NCBI GenBank assembly: GCA_003990745.1
Contig: RBNI01000549.1
Coordinates: forward strand, 1-29,432
DNA length: 29,432 nucleotides
Origin: Jimgerdemannia flammicorona
Taxonomy: Eukaryota > Mucoromycota > Endogonomycetes > Endogonales > Endogonaceae
Direction: 5' to 3'
This document shows positions 1 to 10,031 of this stretch, piece after piece (within the stretch, counting starts at the first letter, position 1; each line of letters opens with the position of its first letter). The notes beneath the pieces were generated by a model. That model saw nothing but the letters and a program-made list of their open reading frames with translations, did not search any database and was not told where the DNA came from. The translations under genes and the position numbers were made by a program.

Positions 1-3000
1 TATCTAATGAAATATCACTTTGTCCAACACAATCCCCACTCTCCCACCACTTTGCTCACAGATCCTAGTTACCAAACTGTACTGTTGCCCCCCTAAAGGG
101 CCCCAACCAACCTACCATCCAGTCAGCAGATCCTCCAACAGCTCCTCCCACTATACTACCTTCTTCTGCAGTCCCATCTGCCACCCCTCCTCAAATACAA
201 AGAGCCAATGACCCACCAGTCCTACCCACACTGCCAACACCCATCCTACAGTGAGCCAACTATCACCCACCCCCCCCACTAGCTGAGATTTCAAGTCATC
301 CCAGTAGCCCCCCACACCAACCAGCCTCTGCTCCACACCCAGTCTATTCCCGATTACTACCCAAAAGTCCCCCAATATCTCACACTCTCCTAGCCAATGT
401 TCCGGCATCTGCACCAGACCCCCAGCCTGCCCTACATTGTTACACTCCTCACACTCAAAGCGGCCACCATCCACCAGATGTCCAGTATGGAAATTCAATA
501 TGACATTCCTCCACAGCACCCGCCACTATACCACCCAGTATTTAGAAGGAAGCCACCTTCACACCTCGGCACTCCAAGACCAGATACCCGCCCAGTCCCA
601 CTCCTTGCTGATCCCTGCTGCCTGCCAGCCACTTGGCCAAAGATCTAGGCCAAGACTCTGCTGACACTCTACTCCATCCCCAATATCAAATGTTGCAAGT
701 AGGGCACCCCCTAGGAGCAGCCTATCTCAACTCCACATATCGGGCCCCCGCATCACCTCTCCCTCATTGCCCTGCCAACGCAGGCCAATTCTGTGCGCTC
801 CCTCTACCACTCCCTACCAAAAGCCCTTGAATCGCAGCTGCTGAGCACTATTCAGCCCCACCATAGAGAGCAGATCTCTAGAGGACCCTTGAGGGGAGGA
901 TCTCATCTCCCACACCTTTTGCAGCAGAGGCACCCAACCCCTGCCTTGCAGTTCAGCAGCTCTCTTCAACTACCAGGCTCATAAGCAGTGCAACTGCTTG
1001 GGGAAATCCACAAGGCCTAGACTCCCCCTAACCACCAGTGTCGCCAAAGTATCCCAACTGATCTGGGCCCTCCTCTCTGCCCAAATCCAATCTCTAGCCA
1101 CTTTCATCAGCCTCTTCACCACCCATGCTGAGAAGTCCAGGTGATAGGCCATGTACTACAGCTTGGAGAACCAATATACATTCAGTATTGACACCTGCCC
1201 TGCCAGAGAGATATGGTGGCCTCCCCAACCTCGAAGGGCCTCCCCCCACATGGTCACTCTGCTCTCCCACCACACTCGAGGCAGGACTGAGCCATACACA
1301 GAGAGGAAGATGCCCAGATACCGCACTACCTCACCAGTAGGGACAATTGTTCCAATGACATCCCCACCCACTAGCCCATTCCCTAGCACTATTGTCTCAC
1401 ACTTATTCCAGTTGAGCTTCGCCCCAGAGTGAGCCTCATACCAATCCACTGTCTCTTTAAGTGCCTTGACATCTGCCACAGACCCAAGTCCAACCACCAT
1501 GTCATTAGCAAAGGCCCCCACCTTCTACACTATATCATATATAGAGAGCCCCACCACCTTTCAGTGAATCCTATCCATCAATGGCTCCAGCAAAAGGGCA
1601 TAGAGAATAGGGGACAAAGGATCCCCTTGAGGAACTCCTCTTCCCAAGAAAAATGCCAGACCATAGTGTCTATTATATATTAGCGCCGCCCGACTGCTCT
1701 CCAGTAGACTCAACATAGAGGTCCGAAATCTTAGAGGAACACCAATTCGATCCAATACCCTGCCTAGCCAAACCTGCCATACCCAGTCATATGTCTTCTC
1801 CTGGTCCAAGAAAACCAATCTTCCATCGAGTCCACAGGCCCGGGCCCCTTCAATGACACCATGAACCCATATAGTCCCATCTCTTATAAGCCTGTCTCCA
1901 ACAAAGCCCCACTGCTCCTCCCCCAGCACCCCTTGGGCAACTTTCTACAGCCTAGTGATGATCACCTTAGTCATCATTTTCCTGTCCATATCCAGAAGCA
2001 TAATTGGCCTCCAATTCTTTCAGTCCTCCCTTCTCCCTTTATCTTTGTACAATAAGGCCACCAGCCCAAGGTCTTGCTCTCCAACCCACTCACCCTGCTG
2101 AATAACATGGTCACAGAAGGCAGTCATCTCACCCAAAACTCTGGGGACCTTCACCATCTTTTTCCAGAAGTCCCACAGCAATCCATTCTCTCCTGGTGAT
2201 GTTCCAAGTTTAGTTACTGCAAGGATACTCTGGATCTCCTCTCCTTGTACTGGTAAGATCAAGCCACCTAATTCAGCTACTTGCGGTGGCTCTCACTCCT
2301 CTAGTGTATTGGCAATTGCCACCTCATCTGCACCCCCTTCTTCCTCACTCCACAAACCCTGCCAACACTCCTTCAAAACTCCTAGGATTTGTTGTGTGCT
2401 ATGCACCATTTCCCCATCAGCATCCAGGACCCTATCCTACCTATGCCGCACTCTCCTAGCATTGAGGAGTCTCGATAAGTACCTAGTAGGCCACTCACCC
2501 TCCTCAAGCCCCTACCACCGTAGCCTGGCAGCCATATCTTGCATATGAGTCTCCTCCTCATCTCACAACATCTGTTGTAGTTCCACTATCTCCAATTTTG
2601 TCCTCTCTATCCTCCAGTCCTCTACTCCATCAGAGGTGAGCAGATCTGCCCAATTCAATTGCAGTCTCCTCAGCCTATTGGAAGCACACCTTGTGTGCTC
2701 TCTCCTCTGCCTCCCAGCCTCCCTACCGGCTCCTCTCCAATAGACCCTCACAGCCTCTTTCAAACGTTTCCAATGGACATCTACAAACAAACCCTCATGC
2801 CTCCATACAACAACCTTTACCTGAATGTCCTCCACCCATAAGTCCCACAACCCCTTCTCAGCCAGCAGGGAGGAGTTAAGGTACCAATGTCTGGGTCCAT
2901 CTCCACTCCCCCCAAACTGCCCCTGCCCCAACAGTCCCCAGTGGTCAGACCATGGGCACCACTCCACCTCTAACAACTTCCAAACATTGGGACCCCAATA

Positions 3001-3621
3001 CTCAGCTATCAGAATCCAGTCAATCCTGGTACCTAAGCCATTCACCCAATGTGTATAGACCCTGGTATCACCCCACCACGTCCTGCCCATATCCCCCAAG
3101 GAGCTCAACCTCTCCACCTCCTCTCATGCACCCAGCCCTCCACTTCTCCCCCCTGCACTCCTCCCTCCATCAGTCCTGTCTAGATGCTGGTCCCAAACTA
3201 TATTAAAGTTCCCCCCCAGAACATCAACCCCTCCCTCCAAGAGAATACCCTCCTCCATCAGCTCCTCAATCCATGCAGTTCTCTTACCCCTAACCGCAGG
3301 GCAGTAGCAAGAGCTAACTCTCACTGACTCCTACCCTGGCCTCTGCCAATCTCCCCAGACCAAGCTATCACCTCAGTTCCTGATACTTGCCAAGTTCCCT
3401 CTACCCTTCCTCACCAGAATCGCCACTTTTCCAAACCAAGCAGCAGCTCCACCCCATTCCCTAGTCCACTCTACCCTATTATCCTCATCCTCACACCTCA
3501 CATCCTGTAGTAAAAAGAGGTCTGCCTCCAATCTCTTGAACAAAGTAAAAATGTTCTTATGTCATCCAGATCCCCGCAACCCATTCACATTCAAAGAGAA
3601 AATGGTAGTTGTACTGTTCAT
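1..3621 (-). pseudogene. LINE ORF2: endonuclease-reverse transcriptase (copy 1), broken
   Basis: ORF2 starts at the ATG at 3621 (MNSTTTIFSLNVNGLRG) and all recognisable pieces stay in the same frame to the window edge, interrupted only by stops. The order is an APE-type endonuclease (NVNGLRG 3591-3571, GGNFN 3216-3202, RIDWIL 3027-3010, SDHWGL 2949-2932), a linker, the reverse transcriptase (LVFLDQEKTYD near 1818-1785, RGVPQGDPLSP 1641-1609, FAND 1512-1501) and a C-terminal Cys/His motif C-x2-C-x14-H-x4-C (about 453-382). Two catalytic positions are altered relative to copy 2: GGDFN to GGNFN in the endonuclease and FADD to FAND in the RT. The protein would nick target DNA and reverse-transcribe its own RNA, but this copy cannot be active. 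By alignment the true stop lies about 12 codons beyond position 1; the TAG at 6-4 is premature. Confidence 0.9.
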
Positions 3622-3651
3622 AGGAATAATGTTAGATAATGATTCCATTCT

Positions 3652-5679
3652 CTACAAGTCCACATTCTGCTCCTCCTGCACTAAGTCCAATTCATGTTCA
3701 GCAGCTTATTCCCTTTCCCCAGCTTCCCATGCCTCCAGCCCTTCCAGAAGTTCTATCATTGCCCCATCTTCTCTCTCCTCAAAGTCCTCCCTATACTCCA
3801 GACAAGCCTCCCTCCAGAACTGCAAACCATGATGCTCCACCCAACAGTAGGCTGCCCTCTCACCTGCAACCACTGCCAGCTCTGCCTTTCTCACCTCATC
3901 GACCTCATAACCCTCCTCCTCTAGGAAGATCGTAAGAATCTCCCCCCTCAGTGCCTCCACCATACCATCATTATGCAGAATCTGTTCCCAATGCTCCTCA
4001 GGCATTGCCCGCAGGTCCACCTCTTCCAATGCATCTGCTGTAAGGTTATCCATCACCTTGCTCATCCATAGCAAATTCCCTACCTCCTTCCCTCCTGGGG
4101 TCACTGGCCATCCTGCATCCAACATTGTGGTGTCCATACCTACACTGGTGGCCTCATCCCATCCCTCCTCAGGGATATCCACCAGCTCATCCTCACCAGC
4201 CACCACTACCTGGCCCCCTTTCTCCACATCCAGGACCCCAAAGTACACCCGCTGGGCCCCCTTCATCACCACATCCTCTATTGTCCTTCTCTTCACTGCT
4301 GGGCCCCTCCTGATGAGAGGAGGGGGAGTGGCATCCAATTCCTGTTCCCAGACCTCAAACATGCTGTCAGTATAGGGGTCCTTGGCCAGTACCTTCCCAG
4401 CCTCTTCCTTGCCTGCCGCCACCTTCTCTCCTCTATTACCAGCCCAGACACTGACATCAACGCCCTCAGATACCTCAACTCCAACTGCCTTCATCTTCGT
4501 CTCTGTCATCATACTCGCCAGAAGCTCCCTCTGCCTCCTACACCCCTGTGCCCACTCCCACTGCCCCTTATCCATGCAGATATGCTTCCCCTCCACAATC
4601 TCCAAATGCATCGACTCCTCGAAGAGCTTCCAGGCCTTTGCCCTCCATTCCACTGCACCACTCAACTCCTCCAGCACCTCCAACAAGTCCTCCTCCTCCT
4701 CTTTGCTCCCCTTCACCCTCAATACCCTATAGATGACAGTACCCCACATCAACACTGAGAGCCAGTCACTCGCCTTTCCTGTGGCCTCCCACCCTGCCAG
4801 CCTAATTCTGACATCCACATCGCCTGTCCTGATCATTATCCCCTCCTACACTCTGAATCCAATATCCACAATGTCACTATACTCAGCCACCACCTCCTCA
4901 ACCCTCCTCCTAGTCTCAACCTTCATCACCATCAGTACCTCTTTGACTAGCAGTTGTATCACCCTGGGGTCCCACCTGAGGCACCTCACCATAGGGACTG
5001 CCACTTCACCAACTACAACTCCAGTCTTCATTGTCTTATCTAGTGGGCCTGCCTCCTCAAAGCCCACCTCCACCTCCTCTAGCCCCTTCAGAAACTTCAC
5101 TGAGGCTGCCCCAGCCACCTGCTGCGAGATAAGCCCCAGAACTATCCTGGCCATCACTACCAAGCTCCAGAAGCACAAGATGGCCACAAACTCCAAAACC
5201 AACTTCTTGAGTAATGGTGCCACCACTAGTCCTATCACACCATCAGCTAGGTCCCCCTTTCGAATCGGTAGCCCCAGCTCTACTCCACCATCAGCCATCA
5301 CATCTCTTTTTTTTTCTTGATTCTCCATCACACCTCCATCAGCAGTCCCACCCCCAGCCACAATACCTCCAGACCCTATGCTCATACCCACAGCCTGAGG
5401 ACCTCCCTCCCTCTCAAGACTTGCCTTGCCCTTCCCTACAGCAGCACCAGCCCTGTCGCCAACTAGCCATCTACTCCCCTTCACCTTATCAGCAAAGCTC
5501 ACAGGGCCAGTCTACCCTCCATTCCCACCTGACACCAGCCCTCCTCCAGAACTCTCACCGCCCTTCGACCCTCTAAAGGCCCCCATCCCCAGACCATAAC
5601 TTCTCTCCACTTTCTGCCAGCCAAAGGCCCCAGCACCCCCTGACCCAGTATACCCATCAGAACTCTTGTTCGAAGACAT
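3652..5679 (-). pseudogene. LINE ORF1 (copy 1), broken by three stops
   Basis: ORF1 of copy 1 spans 676 codons from the ATG at 5679 to the TAG at 3652, without frameshift. Three internal stops are visible: TAG at 5514-5512, TAG at 4848-4846 and TAA at 3708-3706. At 4848 copy 2 has Trp (TGG). The N-terminus is Gly/Ser-rich and followed by an SFADKVKG motif at about residue 60. Residues 147-184 form a strongly hydrophobic stretch that is also present in copy 2. The rest is charged, with Glu-rich helical segments. I see no CCHC zinc knuckle, although many LINE ORF1 proteins carry one or an RRM. By position it should be the RNA-binding or chaperone component of the retrotransposition complex, but no domain proves that. 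It ends 30 nt before ORF2. Confidence 0.8.
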
Positions 5680-5761
5680 ATCGATAGTACCTTATCTCCT
5701 AGTTGTGTCGAAAACCATTGCTTGAAGTTTTGTGTAATATGAATTGTGCTGGCGAGTATGT

Positions 5762-6263
5762 CACCATTTATTACCAGTCTATCAATATAATTATAATATC
5801 TCATCCCACTATCTAATCTCTCTAGAGAGATGCCCTCTCACTCTCTCATACTTGAAAGCCACCTTACTATCAACTATTACCACACTCTCTCTATTTTATT
5901 TATAAATCTTCCCTACTAATCAATACTGATGTCCTTCCTGCAGACTCTATTCTATCCACCAACCCATCAAGATGTCTTCCAACAACCCTTCTCACCTCAC
6001 CAGCTGCTCCCCCAAACCCACTTATCTCTCTTACTCAAAAATATACAGACAATATCCTGCCAGCCCCATCTATATAGCTAAAACCCAACCAACAATGAGC
6101 TACTCATTTCCAACCCCCCCCCCCACCAATCTATCTCTCAAGTCCTCCCATTGGTCCCTCTTCTCATCTCCCCTTCTTACAACACCCAATCTATCTCCAA
6201 CTGCTAACCAAAAGTCTCTGAGTACTTCACACTCCTCTAGCCAATGTTCTGATATCTGTATAT
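5762..6263 (-). mobile_element. LINE copy 3, 3' fragment
   Basis: This is the 3' part of the old copy 3, left of copy 2. It aligns with the 3' UTR and the C-terminal end of ORF2 of copy 2 (compare 5762-6250 with about 6300-6790), but is more AT-rich and full of stops. It ends at the 15-bp duplication, and the homology continues on the other side of copy 2 at 12145. Its left end is cut by copy 1, so its own poly(A) lies outside the window. A short C-run is present near 6114-6123. Confidence 0.82.
6249..6263. repeat. Target-site duplication of LINE copy 2, left
   Basis: The 15-mer CTGATATCTGTATAT sits directly before the poly(T) that marks the 3' end of copy 2. It occurs again, identical, at 12145-12159. 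It defines the insertion limits and shows target-primed reverse transcription into copy 3. The last T is shared with the poly(T) run, so the exact edge is ambiguous by one base. Confidence 0.92.
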
Positions 6264-6278
6264 TTTTTTTTTTTTTTT

Positions 6279-6294
6279 ATAGTCACTTAGACTC
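6279..6294 (-). other. Terminal 3' hairpin of LINE copy 2
   Basis: Just inside the poly(A) (T run 6263-6278) lies AGTC-ACTTA-GACT at 6281-6293, a 4-bp inverted repeat with a 5-nt loop. An equivalent inverted repeat occurs at the same place in copy 4 (19237-19249) and in the element next to the poly(T) at 23040. Terminal stem-loops are known RT recognition signals in several LINEs; that role here is inference. Confidence 0.5.
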
Positions 6295-6344
6295 TATCCT
6301 TTATTGATACCAGTCTATGAATAAGTATACATCATTGCCACCCC

Positions 6345-9300
6345 CTATCCAATCCCCATAGGGGGGCCCCTCCCTGTCTTCTCATGAATAAAAATCACCC
6401 TTTCACTCACTACTCCAACTCTCCCTCAACTCTGCCCACAAATTTTCTCCACTAAGCGGCACCTCCGACCCCCCTGCAGCCCCCAGCCAAGCCACCAGCC
6501 TGTTAAGGTATCTTCCATAAGCCTATGCCACTGCAGCAACCAGTCCCCCAAGCCCTGTCTCCTCCCATCCTCAAAAACAAATAGCCAATAACTGGCCAGC
6601 CCCATCCAAATAGCCAAAGCCCAACCCAAAGTAAGCCACTCCTTCCCTATCCCCCCTACCAATCTATCCCTCAAGTCCTCCCACCTCCCCCATACTTCAT
6701 CGCCCCTATGCTGTACTCCCAAATGTTCTCCAATTGTCCACCAAAAGTCCCCCAACACCTCACACTCTCCTAGCCAATGTTCAGGCATCTGTACATAACC
6801 CCCTTCCTGCCCCACATTATGGCACTCCTCACAGTTGAAGCAACCCCCTATAACAAGGTGCCCTGAGTGAAAGTTGAGCATAACATTCCTTTGCAGCATG
6901 CACCACCAGATCACCCAGTACTTTGGTGGCATCTACTTCCTCACTACAGCACTCCAAGTCTAAACACCATATCAGTTCCACTCTTCACCAATTCCTACAC
7001 CTTGCCAACTGCTAGGCCACAGATCCTGGCCCGGTCCCCTTTGGCATTCCATTCCATCCTCAATATCGAACTTAATTAAAGGAGCATCACCCAGCAGAAT
7101 ACAATCCCATCTCTACATTGCCAGGTCCCAGTCCTCCTCTCCTTCATTCCCCCACCAATGAATACCAATGCGGTACACCCCTTCTGCAATCCCCCACCAA
7201 AATCCTTTATAATGCAGTTGGGCAGTATTCTGAAGTCCAACTAAGGAGATGAGATCACCAGTTGAGCCCCTTGGCGATGACCGCCTCTCTCAGATCTTCT
7301 GTAGTAGAGGAACTCAACCACCTCCTCTCAATTCCACTGCCCTCCTTAGCCACTACGCTCTCAAGCAGTGTAACTGTTTTGGAAAGTCCACCAGTCCAAG
7401 ACCACCTCTTGCCACTGGAAGGGACAAGGTCTCTCAACCAATCTGACTCCACCTGCCAGCCCAAATCCATCCCTTCACCGACTTTATCAATCTCTTCACT
7501 ACCCAGGCTGGGAAATCCAGATGATACACCAGGTACCACAACTTTGGCAGCCAGTAGACATTCAAAATTAAGACCTGCCCTACCAGAGAAAATTGCCTTC
7601 TCCCCCCACTCCGCAGGGCCTCCTCCTAGATTCCAATCCTCTGCTCCCACCAAAGCCTAGGCAGAACTGACCTATAGACTGACAGATAGATACCTAAGTA
7701 CTGCACTGCTTCACCGGTGGGGACGATTGTTCCTATAACTTCCCCTCCCACCAGGCCATTGCCTAATACCATTGTTTCATACTTATGCTAATTCAGCTTA
7801 GCTCCAGAGTTCTCCTCATACCACTTGACAGTCTTCTTGAGCTCTTCAATATCTACAATCAAACCCAAACCCACCACCATGTCGTCCGCAAAGGCCCCAA
7901 CTTTCCATCCAATGCCAAAGACAGAGAGCTCTGCTATCCTCCTCTGAATTCTGTCCATAAGGGGTTCCAGGGAAAGAGCATACAAGATGGGGGACAGTGG
8001 GTCCCCCTGGGGCATCCCCCTACCCAAGGGGAATGCTACTCCTCTATGTCTATTATAAATAAGTGCAGCCCTACTCCCTTCCAGTAGACTGACCATTGCT
8101 GACCGGAATTGGGGCAGAACCCCCATTCTGTCCAAAACTTTCGCCAGCCAGACTCTTCGCACCTGGTCGTATGCCTTCTCCTGGTCCAAGAAGACCAGAC
8201 ACCCATCCAGTCCACAGGCCCTTACCCCTTCAATAACTTCATAGACCTAGGCAGTACCATCTCTGATGAGCCAACCACCTACAAATTCTCTCTGCTCAAC
8301 ACCCATGACTTGTTGGGCCACCTTCTGTAGTCTTGCCACCACCACCTTAGTTACCAACTTTCTGTCCATATCAAGCAACATTATCAGCTGCCAGTTCTTC
8401 CAATCCTCCCATCTTCATTTGTTTTTATAAAGCAGCATCACCAGCCCAAGGTCCTGCTCCCCAACCTACCTCCCTGTCTATAGAATAAGGTCGCACAATA
8501 CTGTCATCTCTCCTATCACTCCTGGGACTCCCACCATTCTCTTCCAAAAGTCCCAGGGCAGACCATCCTCCCTAGGTGCTGTACCTAGTGTTGTCGCGGC
8601 AAGAATCTGATAGATCTCTTCCTCCTGTACAGGTATCCCCAGATCACCTAGCCCCTTGACTTGAGGTGGGTGCCAATCCTCCAATGTTTGTTCTATAGCA
8701 GCGGCATCTGCCCCACCCTCCTCCTCACTCTACAATCCACTCCATCTCTCCTTCAGCAATCTAAGAATGTCCTGAACACCATGCACCAGTCTACCATCTG
8801 TATCCAACACCCCTTCCCACTGTTGCTGTACCTGCCTCACCCTAAGGGCCCTTGTAAGAAACTTGGAAGGCCTCTCCCCTTCCTCCAGATCCTGCCAGCA
8901 AAGCCGAGCTGCCAAGCTCTGTACCCTTGCCTCTTCCTCTCCCCGCAGCACCTGTTGTAGTTCCCCAATCTCTATTTTCACCCTCATCAGCCTCCAATCT
9001 TCTCTCTCCTCTAACATCTTCAGCCTCGCCCACTCCTCCAGAAGCCTCATCAATCTAGTAGAGGCCCAATGCACTCTTTGTCTTTGCTGCTTCCCTGCCT
9101 CCTTGCCAGCCTCACTCCAGTAAATCTTGGCCATTGCCTTCATCCTCATCCACCGAGTCCCAACTGAGGTCCCTTCTTGCCGCCAGGTCTCTACCCTCAG
9201 CTGAATGTCTTTAGCCCATACATCTCACCGGGTCTTATCATCTAACAAAGAGGAATTGAGGTGCCAATATCCAGGCTCATCTCCACTTCCCCCAAAGCAC

Positions 9301-10001
9301 CCCTGTCCCAAAAGCCCCCAGTGATCTGACCATAGACACCATTCTACTTCCAGTGACTTCCAAACATCTAGGCCCCAGCAGCTTGCCATCAAAATCTAGT
9401 TAATCCTTGTCTCCAGACCCCCTGCCCAATGTGTATAAACTCTCCTATTCCCCCAGCACTCCCTACCAGCATCTACCAGCACACTTAGTTATTCTACTTC
9501 CTCCCATGCCACCAGTCCTCCACTCCTGCTCTCAGCACCTCATCCTCCATCTGTTCTATCCAGCAATATGTCCCGAACCATATTGAAATCACCCCCAAGC
9601 ATATCCACTCCAGCCTCCACAAGCATCCCACTCTCCTGTAAGCCTTTCACCCAATCGACTCTCTCACCCTGTACTGCGGGGTAGTAGCAGGAGCCAACTG
9701 TGACTGGCTCCCAGTCTGCCTGAATCCACTCACCCTAGACCAGCCTCTCCCCCCAGCTCCTCACCTCCTGTATCTCTCCTCTGCCTTTCCGAACCAAAAT
9801 CCCAACCTTACTCTTCCAAATCACTGTACCTCTCTATTCCTTTGTCCATTCCATCCTATCAGAATCATCTTCACACCGGACATCCTGCAAAAGGAAGAGA
9901 TTGGCCTCCAATCCCTTCATCTAAGTAAAAATGTTCCCATGTTGAGTAGCACCCGACAACCCATTTACATTTAAAGAAAAAATGTTGGTTGTACTATTTA
10001 T
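6345..10001 (-). pseudogene. LINE ORF2: endonuclease-reverse transcriptase (copy 2), broken
   Basis: ORF2 of copy 2 spans 1,219 codons from the ancestral start at 10001 (now ATA) to the TAG at 6347-6345, which copy 4 also uses (19173-19175). Segments seen: a SLNVNGLSG start followed by a TAG where a Trp is likely; endonuclease GGDFN at about 9596-9583; a coiled linker around 9149-8730; RT with LDQEKAYD at the start of the 8189-7788 segment, RGMPQGDPLSP at 8021-7989 and the catalytic FADD at 7892-7881; then RGGLGLVDF near 7400; and the C-terminal C-x2-C-x14-H-x4-C motif at 6833-6762. An internal TGA lies at 6428-6426. The catalytic Asp pairs survive here, so the enzyme is lost through nonsense codons. 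No RNase H domain was recognised between the RT and the Cys/His motif. Confidence 0.9.
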
Positions 10002-10031
10002 AATGGAAAATATTATGCTGTTAATCAATCT

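Larger units (their letters stand above)
1..5761 (-). mobile_element. LINE copy 1, near full-length, nested in copy 3
   Basis: This is a non-LTR retrotransposon read on the minus strand, with its 5' end near 5761 and its last 120 bp or so outside the window. The 5' boundary was set by comparison with copy 2: both have a leader of about 82 nt before the ORF1 start, and homology between them ends there. Sequence to the right of 5761 matches the 3' UTR of the same family, so copy 1 appears to have inserted into the tail of older copy 3. It carries ORF1 (5679-3652) and ORF2 (3621 to beyond position 1), both in one uninterrupted frame apart from stop codons. Its target-site duplication cannot be checked because the left end is missing. 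The absence of an RNase H domain and the layout suggest a fungal Tad1-like LINE; that clade assignment is inference. Confidence 0.88.

Noticed and set aside
7262..7660. 132-codon plus-strand frame opposite an equally long minus-strand frame (7255-7653)
   Set aside because: Both are off-frame shadows. The true ORF2 frame here reads LPVARGGLGLVDF on the minus strand with a stop, matching copy 4.
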